A stretch of DNA of 53,131 nucleotides. Source: JAGLHV01 sp023143305 [NCBI: Clostridia bacterium] (GTDB taxonomy: Bacteria > CBDUZB01 > JAGLHV01). The notes below the pieces were generated by a model that did no database searches, was not told where the DNA came from, and was given only the letters and a program-made list of their open reading frames with translations. The stretch lies in NCBI GenBank assembly GCA_030637025.1, contig DAOVVV010000017.1:1-53131 (forward strand), read 5' to 3'. Shown piece by piece: positions 36,601 to 43,130 of the stretch (positions are counted from its first letter, which is position 1; each line of letters starts with the position of its first letter). The position numbers and the translations under genes are program-made.

Positions 36601-36835
36601 CAATAGTAGTTACCTCTGCCCCGGCACCTTCAACTGTTACACCCCATTTCATGGTTATATTTTCCACATAAGTTCCCGAGGACACCTGAACAGTATCTCC
36701 GGAACCGGCCGCATCTATCCCGGACTGAATAGTGGCATAGTCAGCAGGAACATTGATTGTTGCCGCTAAAACAGGAAAAGAGCAAAACCCTATTATTATC
36801 CCGGAAATTATCCCTAAAAAAATCATCTTTTTCAT
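33626..36835 (-). CDS. Large secreted beta-helix protein with Ig-like domains and sorting module
   Basis: 1069 residues. After the signal peptide are two parallel beta-helix (DUF1565/NosD-type) regions, each opening with the same motif (INVPADYATIQ, near 28 and 640). Each is followed by Ig-like/Big-type modules (TDTNIVVHIKDPGLGV and TNIIVSVGDNEAGV are matching segments). So the protein is built from an internal duplication of helix plus Ig block. The C-terminus is a FlgD-type export module (KAYPNPYKGNSFSG, SGIYIYVI, GKIAIIK). It is probably a surface adhesin or polysaccharide-acting protein. It is the first gene after riboswitch 4. Confidence 0.75.
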   Translation of the reverse strand: MKKMIFLGIISGIIIGFCSFPVLAATINVPADYATIQSGIDAAGSGDTVQVSSGTYVENITMKWGVTVEGAGAEVTTIDGGGKGPVIYMSSNSKIKGFSIINGFTGEYTGNTSEVAGIYCVSSGVSIRDNIIHTGSYYGIDFSGQSNTSSAINNVIYGHRRYGLSIGFDSPLIENNVIYNNSWRGISTWNSISNPIIRNNTIVKNQIGISYHNFSTPIIENNIIVNNTHIGISGSSTSGEVVCNYNDVYGNETNYDEVTLGVGEISVNPLFVNSAGNDYHLQTGSLCIDAGNPLAQYNDPDGTRNDMGAYGGPNSEDIFPPETIGHTPAKSATAVAVDTNIVVHIKDPGLGVDIDSLVMTVEGAIVVPSVTGMSVEYVLTYDPPVDFNMEQEVNVTIDAADLAEPFNVMTQEVYSFTIIGAEDTIAPTATITSHTNDQIVSSSPITVSGTASDANESTIVSVEVNGIEATTTDGYSTWSAGGLSLVEGNNSVVVATEDEYFNRDSSAVNINVILDTTPPNTLNHSPAKNSIENIQDTNILVTVKDNFAGVDLSSVIITVEGTTVYDGSNPGAYTDVTVVEPPYSGNDTDYMFTYDSSVDFSYGQVVNVTIDCQDIVGNVMTQDSYYFTIRNSGRVINVPADYATIQGAIDVSYTGDFIYVSAGIYEENIVLKKGVNVKGERTTTTKIIGNFGSYVITGADNCVIEGFTIKGERGQTYIYCNYASTVIRNNLLIASEGYYGVLVSLSSSPEIINNTIIGFKYGIAVGNGSSSIIKNNIIVDCLDEGIAIYGSSSISYNNLYNNTVNYKGCSAGTEDISADPLFFNPPGEDYRLGAGSPCIDAGDPDTQYNDSDGTRNDMGAYGGIGVMTEDVFPPIVTGHNPARNATEVPIDTNIIVSVGDNEAGVNIDSIVMTVEGITIVPSITGTPAEYVLSYNPLVDFSYGQKINVTIDACDLADPVNVMPQHAYSFIIEQSEITFTEDLSQVKAYPNPYKGNSFSGIIFNFLTEGSKIKIYTLSGQLVKEIDVGAEGRVFWDVKNEDGKEIASGIYIYVIVDEKGNKKSGKIAIIK

Positions 36836-36877
36836 TTTCTAATCCTCCCCCTTTTTGAATAATTGTCACTTAAATAT

Positions 36878-37064
36878 AAAAAACCGGGCCATCCCAAACA
36901 TTTTGATGTTGGTAACCCGGCCATCCGCCATTAGCGGACCACGTAGTTTTGCCTGTCTAATTTTTTACCTTTTGACAGACCCGACCACCACAAAAAGAAT
37001 TTTTTCATTAAATCTTTTTGATCCGGCAGACGAGCGTCCCCCAATCACTCGAGGTTTGCCTTTT
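36878..37064 (-). ncRNA. Expanded or tandem GEMM-like leader (riboswitch 4) with overlapping terminator
   Basis: Read on minus from 37064 the leader has GGCAAACC, a hairpin and GACGC, as in a GEMM-I 5' half. It then departs from consensus for about 80 bases that include a second GGTAAA, and ends with GCAAAACTACG, a hairpin and TGGCCGGGTTACC, as in a GEMM-I 3' half. Either one aptamer carries a large insert or two partly decayed aptamers lie in tandem. The terminator (36878-36920) reuses the 3' strand: CCGGGTTACC pairs with GGGATGGCCCGG, then six T. The ligand cannot be predicted. Confidence 0.65.
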
Positions 37065-37102
37065 CAATATCTATTATCTTTTTTACTATATTTTATACTA
37101 CA

Positions 37103-37111
37103 ATTATATCA
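37103..37111 (-). promoter_or_regulatory. Possible extended -10 promoter of riboswitch 4
   Basis: TGATATAAT on minus, an extended -10 box about 40 bases before the leader RNA. No good -35 box is visible. The remaining spacer to 37302 holds nothing recognised. Confidence 0.4.
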
Positions 37112-37302
37112 CAAATTTACTAATTTATCTATGTGTTTTCTATCACATTATAAAAAACCCACTCTATCCCGGAACAATCCCCTCCTCTCCGTTATGCTCT
37201 TATATTGTCCCTAAATATAAAAAGATTTCGTGTTTTCCTTATAAACTTATTTATGCTTTTATGTATCTTCCCTAAAACTAAAATACTAAAATTCCTTCCG
37301 GC

Positions 37303-37953
37303 TTATTTTTCGAGTGGTTTGTGACAAAACCACCAGTCATATCCTTCAAATTCCTTTAGCCTTTTTTGGGCAGTTTGTTCATCTTTTGCCGGTGGAACAA
37401 TAATACGGTCACCTATCAACTCATTATTCGGCCATCCTGCCGGCACAGCACCTTGTTTATCTGATATTTGAAGTGCTTTAACTGCTCGAACAACTTCATC
37501 CATATTTCGGCCGACTTCCTGCGGATAGTACATTATCAAACGAACTTTACTCTCAGGATCAACGATAAATACTGCCCGGACAGTGTTTGTCCCTTTCCCC
37601 GGGTGCAACATGCCAAGTTTTAAGGCAACGGAATCATTTGCTGCAACAATCGGAAATTTAATCTCAACATCTAGTTTTTCTTTTATCCATTGAACCCATT
37701 TGATATGAGAAAAGACCTGATCGATGGACATCCCAATTAATTGACATTTAAGCTTATTAAATTCCTCGTATCTCTTTTGAAATGCAACAAATTCTGTTGT
37801 GCAAACCGGAGTAAAATCCGCAGGATGACTAAACAGCACAAACCATTTCCCTTTCAGATCACCCGGGATATTCATTGGCCCGTGTGTCGTTTGAACCTTC
37901 AGTTCCGGAAAGTCATCCCCCAATAACGGCATGTTGATTTTTGTTTCTTCCAT
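37303..37953 (-). CDS. Peroxiredoxin (Prx6/AhpC-TSA family)
   Basis: 216 residues. The peroxidatic cysteine is Cys51 in [13 protein letters not shown], the Prx6-subfamily active site, with [19 protein letters not shown] further on. A second cysteine near the C-terminus (WWFCHK) could serve as resolving cysteine, as in archaeal Prx6-like enzymes. It reduces peroxides in the cytoplasm. It stands alone, upstream on the minus strand of the riboswitch 4 operon, with its own start (GGAAG before ATG). Confidence 0.92.
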   Translation of the reverse strand: MEETKINMPLLGDDFPELKVQTTHGPMNIPGDLKGKWFVLFSHPADFTPVCTTEFVAFQKRYEEFNKLKCQLIGMSIDQVFSHIKWVQWIKEKLDVEIKFPIVAANDSVALKLGMLHPGKGTNTVRAVFIVDPESKVRLIMYYPQEVGRNMDEVVRAVKALQISDKQGAVPAGWPNNELIGDRIIVPPAKDEQTAQKRLKEFEGYDWWFCHKPLEK

Positions 37954-38269
37954 TTCGTTCTTCCTCCCTTTTGTTAATTATTTATTATGCCTAACGACCA
38001 AAATCAGCAGTTTTTCCAACGGCAAAGACCCGGAAAAAGTCCGTTGTGTTGAGTGGTTAAGCCGTTTTATGTCCACCAGAATAATTCCCATTCTTTCTTG
38101 CTTTTCCCTTAGATGTTTTTTATGTATTGTTTTATATCCAAAAATGCGTAGTTAAAAATCAACTGATAAATTCAATATAATTATTCGGTGATATTAGATG
38201 ATACTCGGATTTTTTGTACGTTTTACACCATTCTTTTGGTGATTTTAGTTTTTTATCCTGCCACTTTAT
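37954..38269. other. Spacer without recognised gene
   Basis: About 315 bases between the peroxiredoxin start and an ATPase remnant. No frame with a plausible start and family was found; the stretch looks like decayed sequence. Confidence 0.4.
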
Positions 38270-38479
38270 TCAATAACCAAACAAATTCCCGTCAACTTCC
38301 TCAATAAAATATTGTTCTTTTACGTCTTTGTCTTTTAAAAATTGCTTTAGAAAAGTAGTCTTACCACATCTTCTTGGCCCATAAACAAGTACTACCTCTT
38401 CCAGACCAAGAAACTTATGAATATTTTTTAATTGATATTGTGGGATATAAATAAATTCACCGTATTTATTATAATTGAG
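38270..38479 (-). pseudogene. Remnant of a P-loop ATPase (AAA, DUF4143-type)
   Basis: A 70-codon open stretch on minus with no start codon, opening just after a stop at 38480-38482. It encodes a P-loop VVLVYGPRRCGKTTFLKQFL followed by the usual continuation KDKDVKEQYFIEEVDGN, then stops. Homologous ATPases run for 350-450 residues, so only the N-terminal part survives. It lies beside toxin-antitoxin genes in a region of gene debris. Confidence 0.7.
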
Positions 38480-38596
38480 TCACTTAACTGACCAAATTAT
38501 ATAATATTTATCCGATTTTGTCAGTCTATTTGTTACTATAATCGGCAGGGGTCACAATTAATGTCGTATGTCCTCTAAAACATAAACTAAAACTAA

Positions 38597-38863
38597 TTAT
38601 TCATAATGTGTCCACATACGAATAATTTTTATCTTTTTATATTGCTTTATAACTTGATATATCAGTCGATGTTGAATATTTATTCTGCGAGAATAAGCTC
38701 CTTCGAGATCACCTACTAATTTTTCTAACGGAGGGGGAATTTGAAAAGGGTTTTTTTCTAATATTTCAAGAAGAATTTCTGCTTTTTGACGTAATCCTGC
38801 ATGAGAAAGTTTTTTTGCGTCTTTTTGTGCTTGTTTTGTATAAACCAGTTTCCACTTTACCAT
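38597..38863 (-). CDS. yoeB: YoeB/Txe-family ribosome-dependent mRNA interferase (toxin)
   Basis: 88 residues, normal for the family. Family features: VYTKQAQKDAKKL at the start, KNPFQIPPPLEKLVGDLEG, AYSRRINIQHRLIYQV and a C-terminal MWTHYE, where the usual end is a basic-aromatic HY pair. It would cleave mRNA at the ribosome. It overlaps the antitoxin's stop by seven bases, with the antitoxin first. The pair is probably functional: no stop or frameshift is seen. Confidence 0.85.
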   Translation of the reverse strand: MVKWKLVYTKQAQKDAKKLSHAGLRQKAEILLEILEKNPFQIPPPLEKLVGDLEGAYSRRINIQHRLIYQVIKQYKKIKIIRMWTHYE

Positions 38864-39099
38864 TTTAACTTTTTATCGCATTTCTTAAGAGGAGTTTTTA
38901 ATCCTTTGATAATAGATTTTCTCATTCCCGGAATGGAAAGCAGATATAGGGTTTCATTGATTGCAAGCCAATCCTCTTCCGCAATTAAAACAGCATTATG
39001 TCTTTTTCCGGTAATTTGTATTGGCTTATGCGCTTCAGCTACTTTATCTAACAACTTATATAAATTTGCTCTTGCTTCACTAGCTGTAAGTACTGTCAT
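38857..39099 (-). CDS. yefM: YefM/Phd-family antitoxin
   Basis: 80 residues. Typical YefM/Phd start MTVLTASEARANLYKLLDKV, then PIQITGKRHNAVLIAEEDW, and a helical toxin-binding tail with the lysine-rich end KKCDKKLKW. The N-terminal part binds DNA and, with toxin, represses the operon. It is preceded by AGGAGG-type ribosome site and a promoter with overlapping palindrome at 39120-39148. Confidence 0.88.
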   Translation of the reverse strand: MTVLTASEARANLYKLLDKVAEAHKPIQITGKRHNAVLIAEEDWLAINETLYLLSIPGMRKSIIKGLKTPLKKCDKKLKW

Positions 39100-39119
39100 T
39101 TTAATTACCTCCTATTTAA

Positions 39120-39148
39120 AGCGTACCATATTATGTACGTAATGTCAA
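39120..39148 (-). promoter_or_regulatory. Toxin-antitoxin promoter with palindrome
   Basis: TTGACA (39143-39148), 17-base spacer, TACGCT (39120-39125) on minus. An inverted repeat CGTAC-N8-GTACG (39122-39139) covers the -10 box and spacer, the expected place for autorepression by the YefM-YoeB complex. Confidence 0.65.
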
Positions 39149-39267
39149 GCAACAATTTTAATTTGTCTTCGCATTTTTTCCGCAATTTTGCCATCATCCA
39201 CATAAAAGTCTCCTTTTAAACTTCTCCTTCTTCCGTTTTCCATCATTTTATAAGTCTTTTCTTTTTT

Positions 39268-39738
39268 TCATTTCAGAGAATATAACCCCGCTTTTTCAAA
39301 TAAATTTTCTTGATATTCTTTAGTCCAATCCGTAGATTTATCTTCCGAAAAAACATCAAAAATATTATCGTAATTTGTAATTACTTCATCTATTGAGTTT
39401 TCAAATGCAGAAAATCTTTGGCTGCAATCCCCTATTCCTTCCGCATAAATTACTAATGGATAAATTCCATTCGATTGATCTACTACGACAAACCCTAAAT
39501 CTTCTTTTAACGGAAAAATTTCGAGAAACCATTCCTTTTTAAAATGTGCTTTATTCTCAATACTGCTCTTCAACTCTCTCAAAGTTTTTATTCCTGAATT
39601 TTTATCAAAGCCAGTTGAATCAAGATAACGCCTTAGAGAATAACAAATCACATATCTATAACATACGGGATAATCCTGTTTTTCATCTTTTCCCAAAAAC
39701 CACTCATTTTCTTTCAAAATTTTCAAATTTCTTGGCAT
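39268..39738 (-). CDS. Hypothetical protein
   Basis: 156 residues, soluble, no signal peptide or membrane segment. The sequence has a mixed alpha/beta look with aromatic residues (NEWFLGKDEKQDYPVCYRYV, FKKEWFLEIFPL) and an acidic C-terminus. No family was recognised. It lies between two toxin-antitoxin pairs and on the same strand; its start is supported by a purine-rich AGGGGGGGAGA stretch just before the ATG. Being in a defence or accessory stretch suggests, but does not show, a defence role. Confidence 0.5.
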   Translation of the reverse strand: MPRNLKILKENEWFLGKDEKQDYPVCYRYVICYSLRRYLDSTGFDKNSGIKTLRELKSSIENKAHFKKEWFLEIFPLKEDLGFVVVDQSNGIYPLVIYAEGIGDCSQRFSAFENSIDEVITNYDNIFDVFSEDKSTDWTKEYQENLFEKAGLYSLK

Positions 39739-39831
39739 CTCCCCCCCCTTTTTTATTTATACTTTTTTTCTGCGTCCTTATAATTTTATTTTTAACATTA
39801 CCGTTTTTTTTAACCAGGACATGAATAAGAA

Positions 39832-40698
39832 TTAAATGGTTTTAATTTTATCGCAAATAACCCGAAAATATTTTTCCGACCAAAGCTTAAGAGATGAAGT
39901 ATCTTTTAGAAAATTTTCAACATCTTCTTTAGCCTTATCAAAATCCGTAGTCTTGATTTTTTCTAAAAGCATTCTTTTTAGTGTTTCTTCATTTAAACAT
40001 GCACTCTTTTTTAAAAATCCTGTCTGTTTCATCCTATTTTCAAGATGTTTCAAACGAACCGCTATATCTCTTCCCACAAACCATACCATATCATACCAAT
40101 CTCTTCCTTTTACCCTATTCCCCCATGACCTGCATAAGACCGCATGTAATTTCCCTGCAAAAAGATCAGGCTGAACATAAGTATTAACTGAAAAAGGTAC
40201 CGGATGAAAAAGGTATTTGGCTTCCACCTGAAATCCTTGCGGAGGATTTACATCAACTTCTATTTTTATTTTTAGTATTTTTCCCGGATGTATTCTTTTA
40301 GTTGCAGATTTGGGGATATCAATCATAATCATATTTTGTAATGTCCCCGTCTTAATAAAGGCAGAATCGATATTCGTTTGTATTTTTTTTTTCTTCTCGT
40401 CAATAGTTACAGAAAATCCAAAGCTCTTCAATTCGTTTTTAACGGCCTTACAATAACTCATTAATGAAAATTTTTTATTTCTCTTCAGAAGTGAAAAATC
40501 CATGTCCTCAGAAAATCGATCAAGTCCGTATAGTATTCTTAACGCCGATTCTCCGTAAAAACAAGCTTTCTCGAAAAATTTCGAACGCCAAAAACCAAGT
40601 AATGCTATCTCCTGAATTATTTCTTTCAAAGCATTTTCATAATCATCCGTGCCTCGACAGTTATACCGGGACAACATTATTCTTATAGCATCATTCAT
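39832..40698 (-). CDS. abiEii: AbiEii-type nucleotidyltransferase toxin
   Basis: 288 residues. The nucleotidyltransferase signature is visible: CFYGESALRILYGLDRFSED leading into MDFSLL, the GS-x(n)-DxD motif of the DUF1814/AbiEii group (Gly-Glu-Ser stands where Gly-Gly-Thr/Ser is usual). The later conserved block is RSWGNRVKGRDWYDMVWFV. AbiEii enzymes act as toxins in type IV toxin-antitoxin/abortive infection systems. Its start overlaps the stop of the upstream regulator by four bases, as usual for AbiE pairs. Confidence 0.85.
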   Translation of the reverse strand: MNDAIRIMLSRYNCRGTDDYENALKEIIQEIALLGFWRSKFFEKACFYGESALRILYGLDRFSEDMDFSLLKRNKKFSLMSYCKAVKNELKSFGFSVTIDEKKKKIQTNIDSAFIKTGTLQNMIMIDIPKSATKRIHPGKILKIKIEVDVNPPQGFQVEAKYLFHPVPFSVNTYVQPDLFAGKLHAVLCRSWGNRVKGRDWYDMVWFVGRDIAVRLKHLENRMKQTGFLKKSACLNEETLKRMLLEKIKTTDFDKAKEDVENFLKDTSSLKLWSEKYFRVICDKIKTI

Positions 40699-41321
40699 TT
40701 TATCCCCTTAAGCAATTTATAAAAAAACTTAACATTTTGTCCGTACAATTGGGCTAATTTTTTAATTTTATTTAAACTAAAATTTTTAAGATCCTTTTTC
40801 TCAATTCTTAAATCTTCAAAAAGGTATTCTCTCATCTGATTTTCATCAATGATTTTATTCGAGAAATATATCAAATCGCTAAGAGCCTTTTCTTTAGTAG
40901 CAATTAAAATCGTATGAAAATTATCTATTTTGTAAAGAGTTGTACCATATGAAAAAACCGCCGGATTTATGTGCCGGTATGAAAAAACCCCGAGTGGCGT
41001 AGTAAAAAGTTTCTTCCTCTTATTTGTAACACTGGTAACGGTCTTTACCCTTTCAGGAATTAACCCATAAAAAGAAAGTGCATATTCAAGAGAAATATAT
41101 GAAGGACCATAAATCAGGTTTGCCAATGTTTCTTTTGAGTATGGTTGCCTGGATAAGTCAGGGCCAAACACATAAAGCCCCTTTTTCACCCGTATTATTT
41201 TACCTTTCTTAAGCAAATCATTTATTTTCACTCGCGGATTTTTATATTTCGATAGCGCACAAATAAGAAGATTATAATCAAATTCTTCCGTTAAAGCTAA
41301 TTTTCTTAGATTCATAAACAT
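40695..41321 (-). CDS. abiEi: AbiEi-type antitoxin/transcriptional regulator
   Basis: 208 residues. The N-terminus is a winged helix of the AbiEi kind (NPRVKINDLLKKGKIIRVKKG then LYVFGPD), followed by YISLEYALSFYGLIPE and FSYRHINPAVFSYG of the AbiEi_4-type C-terminal domain. AbiEi represses its own promoter and counteracts AbiEii. It is the first gene of the pair and is preceded by an operator-like palindrome at 41340-41356. Confidence 0.82.
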   Translation of the reverse strand: MFMNLRKLALTEEFDYNLLICALSKYKNPRVKINDLLKKGKIIRVKKGLYVFGPDLSRQPYSKETLANLIYGPSYISLEYALSFYGLIPERVKTVTSVTNKRKKLFTTPLGVFSYRHINPAVFSYGTTLYKIDNFHTILIATKEKALSDLIYFSNKIIDENQMREYLFEDLRIEKKDLKNFSLNKIKKLAQLYGQNVKFFYKLLKGIK

Positions 41322-41339
41322 TTTTATTCTCTCCAGTAT

Positions 41340-41374
41340 GTTAGTATATTACTAACTTACCGGTTGTTTGTCAA
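41340..41374 (-). promoter_or_regulatory. abiE promoter with perfect palindrome over the -10 box
   Basis: TTGACA (41369-41374), 17-base spacer, TAATAT (41346-41351) on minus. The perfect repeat GTTAGTA-ATA-TACTAAC (41340-41356) covers the -10 box, as expected for AbiEi autorepression. A GGAGAG ribosome site follows. Confidence 0.75.
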
Positions 41375-41427
41375 GACAAAAGTCTGAATGGGAAGTTTGA
41401 ATGGAAAAGTCAACAGGGAATGGTTGT

Positions 41428-41678
41428 TTGTGGGATGAGAAAAAGACGGAGTGGAGTTGTTTCCAGCCAGAGGCTGATCTTCGGAAATGTGTGCAGTTTG
41501 TTTGCGGAGTGAGAACGGAGCAAAGTAATTGGTGCCTGTCCACATCAGGAGGAAACGGATTTCTTTGCTTTAAGAATTTAAGCAAAGAAAAAAATGTTTT
41601 TGAGTGTTAACGAAAAATCATTTGGTGAACGAACAGACATTAAACAAATGGAGCGGAGTGTTTTTGGGGGTGGGGATA
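41428..41678. repeat. Repeat element A, copy 1
   Basis: Non-coding repeat, also found at 44941-45162 and 47057-47180. Shared blocks in plus-strand order: TTGTGGG, CGGAGTGGAGTTGTTT, AGTTTGTTTGCGGAGTGA, CGGAGCAAAGTAA, ACGGATTTCTT, TGTTTTTGAGTG, TAACGAAAAATCATTTGGTGA, CATTAAACA and CGGAGTGTTT. This copy has two small insertions compared with copy 2. It lies just downstream (minus sense) of the hypothetical gene 41699-42190. Long palindromic pieces suggest a folded DNA or RNA. Confidence 0.75.
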
Positions 41679-41698
41679 GGCGGAGGGTAAGTAAATTT

Positions 41699-42190
41699 TT
41701 ATGCGGGGTTGGGACTTTTACTTAGTAACAATTCAAGTTTTTCCATGAAATATTCAGTTAATATGCATTGATTTGTAAAACCAGGCCAATATGAATGGTC
41801 TACTTTTTTTAAGAAAAATAAAAATCCTCCTGTAACATCAAACATTTTTCTACCGGTTTTTGAACTGAATGTATCTGTATAATCTGTGAGCCGTTCATTT
41901 AATACTTTGAACCAAATATTTATATCTCCATCTTTAATGATTTTTTTAAAGATAAGATTAAAAAATATATTTCTTAATTCAAAGGAAATACGACGATCTA
42001 AGCTCGAATAAAGTTCGAAAAAGAAAAGATATAAAAAAGCTAACTCGCTTTTTAAAATATTTTTCCGATTATCGAAAAAGTCAACCTTAAACCCGCTAAG
42101 AGAAGATATTTTATTAAGATTTTCGGGCTTTAACTCTTCATGAATCCATTCAAACAGGACATCAATCAAATTTTTTTCAATTTCATTCAT
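41699..42190 (-). CDS. Hypothetical helical protein (cargo of module 1)
   Basis: 163 residues, largely alpha-helical, with several aromatic/hydrophobic helices (SELAFLYLFFFELYSSLDRR, RNIFFNLIFKKII) but no clear transmembrane span or signal peptide. No family recognised. The ATG lies about 15 bases after the end of the broken B1 ORF, with an AGGTG ribosome site, so B1's promoter could serve it. Repeat A copy 1 follows directly, giving the order B - gene - A. Confidence 0.55.
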   Translation of the reverse strand: MNEIEKNLIDVLFEWIHEELKPENLNKISSLSGFKVDFFDNRKNILKSELAFLYLFFFELYSSLDRRISFELRNIFFNLIFKKIIKDGDINIWFKVLNERLTDYTDTFSSKTGRKMFDVTGGFLFFLKKVDHSYWPGFTNQCILTEYFMEKLELLLSKSPNPA

Positions 42191-42204
42191 TCACTTTTCA
42201 CCTG

Positions 42205-42411
42205 TTATTCCTTTGGTCTTTCCGGGGTAGTTAGTTGTTTTATGGTGACTTCCAGGGTGTTCTTTTTCTTTTTTAGCTTTTTATAGGTTGTTTCTATGGA
42301 TTCTAATTATTTTGATGTCTTTGCCGAGTCGTCTTTTAGTTGTTTGACCAGGGCTTCGGTGGTTTCAAATTTATATTCTTTGCCGGAAATTTTTGTGGTT
42401 AGTTTTACCAT
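42205..42411 (-). pseudogene. B-family small ORF, copy B1 (nonsense mutation)
   Basis: Same 5' end and coding sequence as the intact copy B3: MVKLTTKISGKEYKFETTEA, then VKQLKDDSAKTSK. Codon 35 is TAA (42307-42309) where other copies have GAA. After this the frame continues as LESIETTYKKLKKKK to its original stop at 42205. A promoter matching the other copies lies at 42449-42477, and an AAAAGGAAT ribosome site precedes the ATG. Confidence 0.8.
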
Positions 42412-42448
42412 GGGGATTCCTTTTGGCTGTTAAGTTGTAATATGGAAT

Positions 42449-42477
42449 ATGGTAACAAAAAGGAAGGGAAAAGTCAA
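42449..42477 (-). promoter_or_regulatory. B1 promoter
   Basis: TTGACT (42472-42477), 17-base spacer, TACCAT (42449-42454) on minus. The same boxes at the same spacing precede copies B2 and B3. Confidence 0.6.
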
Positions 42478-42541
42478 TGTGAGACGGAAAGAGATCAATA
42501 AAATCAGGTTAACTATTTGTTATTAATTGTTTTCTCATTCG

Positions 42542-43039
42542 CTATTTGAAATAAAAGTTCATTCCTAAATTGACTACAAATTCTATTCCACTTACACTCA
42601 AATCAAACTCATCTTCAGTAAGACCGACATAAGCAGGACCTATGTCTGCACTCAGAGCAAATCTTCGATTAATAAAATATTCTCCTCCAACAAAAAGAGA
42701 ACAAACATAACCTGTACCTTCAACATCTTCTTGGTTATCCTCAGATAAAACATAATCTACATAGTCTATACCTAATCCGGTAAAGAGCAAACCTTTTTTA
42801 TAATGATTAAAATTACAATATCCCCTCATTCCATAGACTCCTATTTCATCCTCATATGCACCCCTTGCTTCTATTGCCCAGTTTTGTTGGAAGTTATATT
42901 TAAAAGAAAGATATGGCCAGCCAAGACCAATGCCAAACGTATGGTTTGTATCACTAGCTCCGGCTGCTATTCCGGCAAAACTAAATAGTATAATTCCCAA
43001 GATTAAAACCACCCACTTCTTTAATTGTTTTGTCCTCAT
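42542..43039 (-). CDS. Small outer-membrane beta-barrel protein
   Basis: 165 residues: signal peptide (about 1-28, AGIAAGASD), then alternating strands with aromatic girdle residues (FGIGLGWPYLSFKYNFQQNW, YVCSLFVGGEYFINRRF) and a terminal phenylalanine-rich strand (VNLGMNFYFK), typical of OmpA/OmpW-type 8-stranded barrels. The C-terminal aromatic residue region fits BAM-dependent insertion. It lies between the beta-propeller gene and B1 on the same strand. Specific function unknown. Confidence 0.65.
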   Translation of the reverse strand: MRTKQLKKWVVLILGIILFSFAGIAAGASDTNHTFGIGLGWPYLSFKYNFQQNWAIEARGAYEDEIGVYGMRGYCNFNHYKKGLLFTGLGIDYVDYVLSEDNQEDVEGTGYVCSLFVGGEYFINRRFALSADIGPAYVGLTEDEFDLSVSGIEFVVNLGMNFYFK

Positions 43040-43130
43040 CTTTATAACCTCCCCATCATAATTCTTTATTGGATATTATTTGTTTTATCAACCAATGACC
43101 CTAAAACATAATTATTGGGCCGCTTTTTCA

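Noticed and set aside
41352-41610. Overlapping ORFs in element A copy 1 on both strands
   Set aside because: Their sequence follows the non-coding repeat, has no ribosome site and the reading frame is not conserved in the other copies.
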